Shown piece after piece: positions 1 to 4,039 of a DNA stretch of 8,087 bases. The stretch comes from Methanobrevibacter sp. (lineage in GTDB: Archaea > Methanobacteriota > Methanobacteria > Methanobacteriales > Methanobacteriaceae). The stretch covers positions 1 to 8,087 of the forward strand of contig JAGCBE010000431.1 of assembly GCA_017652345.1 (NCBI GenBank). Reading direction: 5' to 3'. The notes below the pieces were generated by a model, which worked only from the letters and a program-made list of their open reading frames with translations, searched no databases and was not told the origin of the DNA. The stretch's first letter is position 1. Each line of letters starts with the position of its first letter. Made by a program: the position numbers and the translations under genes.

Positions 1-1409
1 AAATCAAATCATTAGAAGAACCATTGGCTGACATTAAGGAAGTGGATAATAAATGTCCTGTTTGCCAATCAGATATTAGCGAAGATAAGAAAAATGAACT
101 CATTCATATGTATGAGGAAACAATCAATACCAATACTAAAAAGATTGGTGAAAATAATGAGATTATCACTAAATTAAACAAGGACAAATCATTAAAAGAT
201 GCCAATTTATTAAAGCTCGATTCAATTAAAACAAAGATATATCAGAACAAACATATTGTTGGAGATTTGGATAAGTTTACAAAAAGTTTGGAAACTCTAA
301 ATTCCAGAATCAATGAGCTTCAAGGCAAAAAGAATGAACTTGAAGAGTTGGATAAGATAATCGAAACTAAGAACAATGAGTTCAAAGAGCTTGAATCTCA
401 TGATAAAAAGTATTTGGAAGCCAATACTCTCCTTAAATCATATCCTGATGAATCCAAAATTAAAGATGAATTATATACCATTTCAGGTAAAATCAATCTA
501 GAGGAAGAGAAACTTAAGGAATATACAGCTTCAGATTCAAATCTATCATTGGATATGAGCGATGAAACCCTTGATGATCTGATTAGAGATTTATCTAAAA
601 AGGATACCCGATACCATGTTTTAATGGGTTCAGTTAAATCCAAAGCTGAATATGAGGAAAAATTAAATCAAAATTCAAAGGAAATTACCCAAAAGGAAAA
701 TGACATAAGCGAGATTAAGAAAGCAATCGAATCTTCATCATACAATGAAGAGAATTACAGAAATATGATATTCCTGATTGATAGATTGAATGAAAAATTC
801 AATGGATACACTAAAGAGATTGCAGTAAATGACAACAACTTATCAATCTATGAAACTACAGTGGAAACTATTGAAAAGACCATTGAAGCAAATAGAAAAA
901 ATAAAGAGGAATTCATTGCTGTTAAGGAATATTATGGATTGCTTGAAGATTTAAGAACTCTCTACAGCAAAGACGGTATTCAAAAGGACTTAAGAAGCCA
1001 GTCCAGACCATTGATTCAGAAGTATACAAGAGAATTCTTTGAGAAGTTCAACTTCAACTATTCTGACTTGATATTGGATGATGAGTACAATATTTCCATT
1101 TATGGCCCTGAAGGGGAATCCAATATAGAAATGGTTAGTGGTGGAGAGAAAATAGCTATCGCTCTTGCATTGAGATTAGGTATTACACAAGCCATGTCCA
1201 AGGGAAATATTGAGACAATCCTTTTGGATGAGCCTACCATTCATTTAGACACTATCCGTAAACAGCATTTAATAACTGTTTTACGCAGCATGTCTGTAAT
1301 TCCTCAAATGCTTATTGTCACTCATGATGATGAATTGGAAAATGCTGCAGACACTCTTATTAGAGTTGAAAAAGAAGATGGTATCTCTACAGTTAAAATT
1401 AACAGTTAA
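1..1409 (+). CDS. rad50: DNA double-strand break repair ATPase Rad50, C-terminal half (5' end outside window)
   Basis: Rad50 is the SMC-like ATPase that works with the nuclease Mre11 at DNA double-strand breaks. The reading frame is open at the left edge; the first complete codon is at position 3. What remains begins just before the zinc hook (Cys-Pro-Val-Cys, codons 54-65), where two Rad50 coiled coils join through a shared metal ion. About 300 Lys/Glu/Leu/Asn-rich residues follow, forming the returning coiled coil. The C-terminal ATPase lobe carries the ABC signature MVSGGEK (Ser codon 1137), Walker B ILLDEP (Asp codon 1227, Glu 1230), the D-loop HLD and the switch histidine in VTHDDE (codon 1323). 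Walker A and the Q-loop lie in the missing N-terminal half. A TTG at 24-26 is an internal Leu codon, not a start, since the hook must sit mid-protein. Mre11 is expected upstream but is not visible. Hook plus SGGEK plus coiled coil make the call secure; other SMC proteins lack this hook. Confidence 0.95.
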   Translation, partial: IKSLEEPLADIKEVDNKCPVCQSDISEDKKNELIHMYEETINTNTKKIGENNEIITKLNKDKSLKDANLLKLDSIKTKIYQNKHIVGDLDKFTKSLETLNSRINELQGKKNELEELDKIIETKNNEFKELESHDKKYLEANTLLKSYPDESKIKDELYTISGKINLEEEKLKEYTASDSNLSLDMSDETLDDLIRDLSKKDTRYHVLMGSVKSKAEYEEKLNQNSKEITQKENDISEIKKAIESSSYNEENYRNMIFLIDRLNEKFNGYTKEIAVNDNNLSIYETTVETIEKTIEANRKNKEEFIAVKEYYGLLEDLRTLYSKDGIQKDLRSQSRPLIQKYTREFFEKFNFNYSDLILDDEYNISIYGPEGESNIEMVSGGEKIAIALALRLGITQAMSKGNIETILLDEPTIHLDTIRKQHLITVLRSMSVIPQMLIVTHDDELENAADTLIRVEKEDGISTVKINS

Positions 1410-1436
1410 AATAGTTTAATATTTAAAAATAGTTTA

Positions 1437-1495
1437 GATAAGTAATTTATTTATTTACTTATCCTTTTTTTATTTTTTAATTCTTATTTTTTAAT
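1437..1495 (+). terminator. rad50 transcription terminator: stem-loop followed by oligo-T tracts
   Basis: A perfect 9-bp inverted repeat, GATAAGTAA (1437-1445) and TTACTTATC (1455-1463), encloses a 9-nt loop and begins 27 bp after the rad50 stop codon. T7 (1465-1471) and T6 (1473-1478) follow directly, and further T-rich runs continue to about 1514. Archaeal termination depends mainly on oligo-T, so the T tracts may matter more than the stem. Confidence 0.75.
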
Positions 1496-1530
1496 TTCTA
1501 TTTTTTATTTTTTTCAATCAATTTATTATT

Positions 1531-1563
1531 AAAAAAAGACTTAATTATCACTAATTTAAAAAA
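1531..1563 (-). terminator. Oligo-T terminator of the TIR-like gene
   Basis: Read on the minus strand just after the TIR-like stop codon, there is a T6 tract (plus-strand A run 1558-1563) and then a T7 tract (A run 1531-1537). No strong hairpin is visible. With the rad50 terminator this makes the 169-bp convergent gap 1410-1578 a two-sided termination zone; I see nothing else in it. Confidence 0.5.
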
Positions 1564-1578
1564 GAAGGAATGATTTAA

Positions 1579-1998
1579 TTAAAAATCATCACAAAATTCG
1601 TCATAATCTCCACTTACAATGGATCTTATGTCATCAACAATGCAGTTTGCATTCCATCCAACTACTGCTTTTGCTTTTTTCTCAAGCTCTTCAGGAACTA
1701 TTTCCATACCATAAGGGCGGACTAAGAGAATAGGAATGTCAAATTCTTCTGCTTTTTCAATTAAAATGTCAATATGCATTTGATTATAATTGTAAATTCC
1801 AGATAAAACAACAATAACATCTACATTCTTAAAGAAACTTTCTCCAAAAGGAGCGTAATCCCTTGCCATTGATTCTGTCCATAAGAAGTCTGGCTTAGAG
1901 TATAGTTTCTCTGTAAATTGTCCATATTCGTTTTCCTGATCAATTCCACGTGTAATAATGAGATTATAGATTTTATTGTCTTGTTCCTCTTCAAACAT
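1579..1998 (-). CDS. Stand-alone TIR-like (MTH538/ThsB-type, DUF1863) domain protein
   Basis: A 139-aa soluble alpha/beta protein made of one TIR-like, flavodoxin-related domain. Beta strands are evident at about 10-17 (IYNLIITRG), 60-66 (DVIVVLSG) and 88-94 (IPILLVRP). The last runs into VRPYGMEIVPEELE (93-106) and VVGWNANCIVDD (112-123), which match my memory of MTH538 of Methanothermobacter, the founder of this Pfam family. Relatives include the ThsB TIR proteins of Thoeris defence. The glutamate that NAD-cleaving TIRs carry in the helix before the last-named strand (the E in a W-x-x-x-E-I-x-x-A pattern) is not at the matching place; I see Asp77 and Leu79 around it. NADase activity is therefore doubtful, and a ligand-binding or protein-binding role is equally possible. 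The start ATG has a good SD site. The gene converges with rad50, stands alone in its transcription unit, and has an acidic tail (DYDEFCDDF). Family call is firm; function is unknown. Confidence 0.8.
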   Translation of the reverse strand: MFEEEQDNKIYNLIITRGIDQENEYGQFTEKLYSKPDFLWTESMARDYAPFGESFFKNVDVIVVLSGIYNYNQMHIDILIEKAEEFDIPILLVRPYGMEIVPEELEKKAKAVVGWNANCIVDDIRSIVSGDYDEFCDDF

Positions 1999-2002
1999 TT
2001 TA

Positions 2003-2011
2003 TCCTTCCTT
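2003..2011 (-). promoter_or_regulatory. Ribosome binding site of the TIR-like gene
   Basis: On the minus strand AAGGAAGGA lies 4 nt before the ATG at 1998. It is purine-rich and SD-like though not a perfect GGAGGTGAT. It supports this ATG as the start. Confidence 0.6.
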
Positions 2012-2040
2012 TTTTAATTTTCATTTAAAGTTTATGTCTT

Positions 2041-2051
2041 ATATTTTATAT
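2041..2051 (-). promoter_or_regulatory. Candidate TATA box of the TIR-like gene
   Basis: ATATAAAATAT on the minus strand is centred about 48 bp before the ATG. An archaeal start site about 25 bp downstream would give a leader of roughly 20-25 nt, long enough for the SD site. The region is so AT-rich that chance matches are common, so this is a position-based suggestion. Confidence 0.3.
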
Positions 2052-2202
2052 TGTTTTCTTAATATTAAAAATTTTATATTAAAATCAATTTGAAGATAAT
2101 CTTATAAAAAAATGAATAAATTATAAACTATTCATCATTATAAGTTAATTAAGTAAAGTATATTTGAAAAAAATGAGTGTATTATAAAAATAAAAAATTA
2201 TT

Positions 2203-2255
2203 AAAAACTAAAAAAAGTAAAAAAGAAAGATAAAAATTAAGCATTTTTAGTTTTT
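2203..2255. repeat. 12-bp perfect inverted repeat, AT-rich
   Basis: AAAAACTAAAAA (2203-2214) is the exact reverse complement of TTTTTAGTTTTT (2244-2255), with 29 bp between the arms. T7 (2251-2257) overlaps the right arm on the plus strand, and the left arm overlaps the T-tract end of the candidate minus-strand RNA. Only one G-C pair is present, so the hairpin would be weak and the match may be a by-product of homopolymer runs. Confidence 0.4.
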
Positions 2256-2340
2256 TTATATGGGATAATAATTTTTTTTAAAAATTACTTAATTTTTATT
2301 CTTTAACTTAGTTAGAGTCTTACCTTAAAGGTTATCTTCA
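2210..2340 (-). ncRNA. Candidate small RNA transcription unit, minus strand
   Basis: Three signals line up on the minus strand. A TATA box of consensus quality lies at 2361-2368. About 25 bp downstream begins the only relatively GC-containing island of this spacer (about 2300-2340). The unit ends in T7-AC-T6 type runs (plus-strand A7-GT-A6, 2210-2224), nearly the same string as in the exonuclease operon terminator at 2548-2563. The island contains an imperfect fold-back (CTTTAA at 2301-2306 with TTAAAG at 2325-2330). No known RNA family is recognised. The TATA box is almost symmetric, so its direction is uncertain, and AT-rich DNA produces such matches by chance. Confidence 0.25.
2304..2332. 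promoter_or_regulatory. Pair of 11-bp palindromes, possible protein-binding sites
   Basis: TAACTTAGTTA (2304-2314) and ACCTTAAAGGT (2322-2332) are each perfect palindromes with 5-bp arms around one central base. Their centres are 18 bp apart. They sit in the only GC-containing patch of the spacer, just downstream (minus strand) of a TATA box. They could be operators or stems of a small RNA; no known regulator site is recognised. Confidence 0.3.
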
Positions 2341-2360
2341 ATTTATTTTTTATAATTCAT

Positions 2361-2368
2361 TTTATATA
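2361..2368 (-). promoter_or_regulatory. Consensus-like archaeal TATA box inside the spacer
   Basis: TTTATATA on the plus strand, within TTTTATATAAA, is nearly symmetric and so could drive either strand. On the minus strand the predicted start falls near 2340, at the edge of the GC-containing island. On the plus strand no gene follows (only a 14-codon frame at 2386-2430 without an SD site). The minus direction is therefore preferred. Confidence 0.35.
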
Positions 2369-2547
2369 AATGTAATGTTTATTTAATGAACATTTATCAA
2401 TTCATTTGGATATCTAAAAACAAATATTAATTATTATTATCATTAAGGCAATATTTTTAAGTTAATCAAGGTTTAAATAACTTTAATACAATTTAAAAAA
2501 ATTTTATTACTCAATTAGATTTTAGTATTGAATAAACTATATTTTAT

Positions 2548-2581
2548 AAAAAAAGTAAAAAAATAGTGGTTTTTTAAAAAA
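2548..2581 (-). terminator. Terminator of the helicase-exonuclease operon
   Basis: Immediately after the exonuclease stop codon the minus strand reads TTTTTTAAAAAACC, then two T7 tracts separated by AC (plus-strand A runs 2557-2563 and 2548-2554). Repeated oligo-T tracts are the typical archaeal terminator. Confidence 0.65.
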
Positions 2582-3637
2582 TTAAAATGACTCTTCATAT
2601 ATTCTCATTAGGAAATGGGCAAGAGAAACGATATCCATACGATTATGCTCTACTATAGGAATTAAAGGACCTATATTCTTTGTTGTTAGATATGTTCTAT
2701 AGTAATCTGGAATATAAGCTCCAGGTACATCATCATTCCTTTTAATATTGAATAAATGCTCTTCAATTGTGGTTAATTTGCAGTTTGGCAGCTTGTCTTT
2801 CCATAAGTTCCTTGCTGGATACATTAAGTCAAAGTGGGTTTGATCAAGATTGCAATCCATCCTATATAATCTGGCTCTGTTTTTAATGAAAGGAATATCA
2901 AAATTCGCTCCGTTATATGTCACATGAACGCTGGCTTCATCAATATGTGATAAATAGCTTTCAATGAGTGCAGGTTCCTCTTCCTTTTTTCTAAGCAAAT
3001 ACTGATTGGATTCAATATAATTGCCTTTTATCTCAGCAATTCCAACAAGAATAATTGCTGCATTAGATAATCCTAAAGTTTCAATATCCATAAACTTGAG
3101 GTTAAAGGGATCAAGTGAACTTAAAGCCTTTATAGTGCTGTTTCTGGAATTAGGATACTTATTCAAGCTTTTCAATAGATTAAATTCCTTGATGAAACAT
3201 TCTTTTTCTATTTTTTTGATTATTGTTTCTGCTTTCCTTCCATAAGTTGGATGGTTTAACAAGTCATAAAAGTTATTGTATCCCTCTTCCTTAAGTTTCA
3301 TTTCTGTATGAAATCCAATTCCAGGCATTAACTTTAAGTTTGAAGCCAAATCCTCTTTAATGGATTTGTTTTTATTCTCTAGAGAAAAGTCTATTTTTTC
3401 TTTTCTAGTGATTTTCAATGTCTCTCCGTAGACATTTTCAATGACTTTGCTTCCTTCGATATCCAGGAAATCCCAATCCTTGTACTTATGCATCAATCCA
3501 AATTTCAGATTGTTAAAATAAGTTAAAGAGTCTAATCTGCCTCTTTCATAAGCTTCTTTAGAGGGATTTGCAGAAGACAATGAATTTGATAAGATTTTCT
3601 CCAGGTATGCTTCATGCTCTTCTCTACGTGATGTCAT
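2582..3637 (-). CDS. YprB/MrfB-type DEDDh 3'-5' exonuclease (RNase H-like) with helix-hairpin-helix motif
   Basis: A 351-aa protein ending in a DnaQ-superfamily exonuclease domain (about 178-345). The catalytic set is visible: Asp184 and Glu186 in FMDIETLG, Asp247 in YNGANFDIPF, and His331/Asp335 in EHNRMDIVSL, which makes it DEDDh. The stretch HFDLMYPARNLWK (268-280), with PNCKLTTIEEHLF and DDVPGAYIPDYY after it, is characteristic of the YprB family (MrfB in Bacillus subtilis, which acts with helicase MrfA on mitomycin-type damage). Before it, LMPGIGFHTEMKLKEEGY (103-120) is a helix-hairpin-helix of the non-specific DNA-binding type. No TPR follows the nuclease domain here. It is the last gene of the operon, 7 nt after the 99-aa gene's stop; no clear SD precedes its ATG, so translational coupling is likely. 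Nuclease family and active site are secure; a role in repair of bulky lesions is inferred from the helicase partner. Confidence 0.88.
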   Translation of the reverse strand: MTSRREEHEAYLEKILSNSLSSANPSKEAYERGRLDSLTYFNNLKFGLMHKYKDWDFLDIEGSKVIENVYGETLKITRKEKIDFSLENKNKSIKEDLASNLKLMPGIGFHTEMKLKEEGYNNFYDLLNHPTYGRKAETIIKKIEKECFIKEFNLLKSLNKYPNSRNSTIKALSSLDPFNLKFMDIETLGLSNAAIILVGIAEIKGNYIESNQYLLRKKEEEPALIESYLSHIDEASVHVTYNGANFDIPFIKNRARLYRMDCNLDQTHFDLMYPARNLWKDKLPNCKLTTIEEHLFNIKRNDDVPGAYIPDYYRTYLTTKNIGPLIPIVEHNRMDIVSLAHFLMRIYEESF

Positions 3638-3644
3638 AGTATCT

Positions 3645-3944
3645 TTAGAAATTTATATGGAATGTAATGTAGGTATATGGCAATTCACAGCAAGGAACAA
3701 CATCTCTTGAATTAATAACGACTTTTCCAAACTTATCCAAGTATGATTCAATCTCCGCTCTGACTGCCTTGACTTTATTTGGATCATGAACCCTTACATT
3801 TCCTAAAAAACTGGTTCCTTTAGAAGTTTTCATGACTGAAAGTCCATCCATCCTATAGGGTAACTCATGTTTTTCAAGGATATTGTTGATGTCTGTATTG
3901 ATTTGCTCTTTTATTTCATTTTTATTTTCATCAGTGATTTCCAT
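3645..3944 (-). CDS. Unrecognised 99-aa protein between the MrfA-like helicase and the exonuclease
   Basis: I do not recognise this family. It is a small soluble protein with no signal peptide or membrane segment. Residues 1-26 are a charged helix; two short beta strands follow (about 34-40 and 45-52, KGTSFLGNVRVHDP), then a helix (55-72, KVKAVRAEIESYLDKFG), strand VVINSR, a Cys-Cys pair (85-86) and a beta-like tail (TYITFHINF). This suggests a compact alpha/beta fold. That it is a real gene is supported by an excellent SD site (AAGGTGAT) 3 nt before the ATG, by 7-nt spacing to the exonuclease start, and by the lack of any competing frame. Its place between two genes that normally act as a pair suggests an accessory subunit or regulator of that module, which is inference. 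It could instead be an unrelated small protein. Confidence 0.75.
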   Translation of the reverse strand: MEITDENKNEIKEQINTDINNILEKHELPYRMDGLSVMKTSKGTSFLGNVRVHDPNKVKAVRAEIESYLDKFGKVVINSRDVVPCCELPYTYITFHINF

Positions 3945-3947
3945 AAT

Positions 3948-3955
3948 ATCACCTT
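3948..3955 (-). promoter_or_regulatory. Strong Shine-Dalgarno site of the 99-aa gene
   Basis: AAGGTGAT on the minus strand, 3 nt before the ATG at 3944, matches the anti-SD end of archaeal 16S rRNA over eight bases. It is the best ribosome site in the window and fixes this start. Confidence 0.7.
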
Positions 3956-3988
3956 TTATAATCCTTTTATAATCCTTTTTTACCTTTT
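3952..3988 (-). repeat. 11-bp tandem repeat with phased AAAAGG boxes before the 99-aa gene
   Basis: On the minus strand ATTATAAAAGG is repeated exactly (3963-3973 and 3952-3962). AAAAGG boxes occur at 3983-3988, 3974-3979, 3963-3968 and 3952-3957, the last three exactly 11 bp apart, close to one helical turn. The last box is part of the SD site. It may be simple slippage duplication, spare ribosome sites, or a phased protein-binding array. Confidence 0.5.
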
Positions 3989-3997
3989 TATTATATA

Positions 3998-4008
3998 CTT
4001 TTATAAAA
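3998..4008 (-). promoter_or_regulatory. Candidate internal promoter (TATA box) before the 99-aa gene
   Basis: TTTTATAAAAG on the minus strand lies in the 95-bp gap after the helicase stop, centred about 59 bp before the ATG at 3944. It would give a leader of about 30 nt and allow the 99-aa protein and exonuclease to be made apart from the helicase. No oligo-T terminator follows the helicase, so read-through is also expected. Confidence 0.25.
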
Positions 4009-4039
4009 TTAATATATTATTTCTTGTTCTTATTTGTTT

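Larger units (their letters stand above)
2012..2581. other. Long AT-rich intergenic region without a credible protein gene
   Basis: About 570 bp of very AT-rich DNA lie between the TIR-like gene and the end of the exonuclease operon. I found no open frame longer than about 20 codons with a start and an SD site on either strand. The contents are the TIR-gene promoter at its left end, an AT-only-looking 12-bp inverted repeat, a possible small RNA unit on the minus strand (2210-2340), a TTTATATA box (2361-2368), two odd palindromes (2304-2314, 2322-2332) and the operon terminator at its right end. Confidence 0.6.

Noticed and set aside
24..26. TTG as the true start of the rad50 frame
   Set aside because: The frame continues upstream to the window edge and the zinc hook that follows belongs in the middle of Rad50, so this is an internal Leu codon.
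398..643. 81-codon minus-strand open frame inside rad50
   Set aside because: It is antisense to the Rad50 coiled coil, has a Ser-rich shadow composition and no SD site.
1821..2024. 67-codon plus-strand open frame over the start of the TIR-like gene
   Set aside because: It is the antisense shadow of a well-supported gene and even covers that gene's SD site.
2182..2244. Minus-strand 20-codon hydrophobic frame starting at ATG 2244 (Phe/Leu-rich), toxin-like at first sight
   Set aside because: There is no SD site, and the composition is fully explained by oligo-T runs that look like a terminator.
2386..2430. 14-codon plus-strand frame downstream of the TTTATATA box
   Set aside because: It is too short, has no SD site and falls at the predicted transcription start rather than after a leader.
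3021..3245. 74-codon plus-strand open frame inside the exonuclease gene
   Set aside because: It is antisense to conserved catalytic motifs of the exonuclease and resembles no protein.
3945..4039. Possible CRISPR-like or longer repeat array in the gap before the 99-aa gene
   Set aside because: The unit is only 11 bp, present in two exact copies with no spacers, so it is a short tandem duplication.
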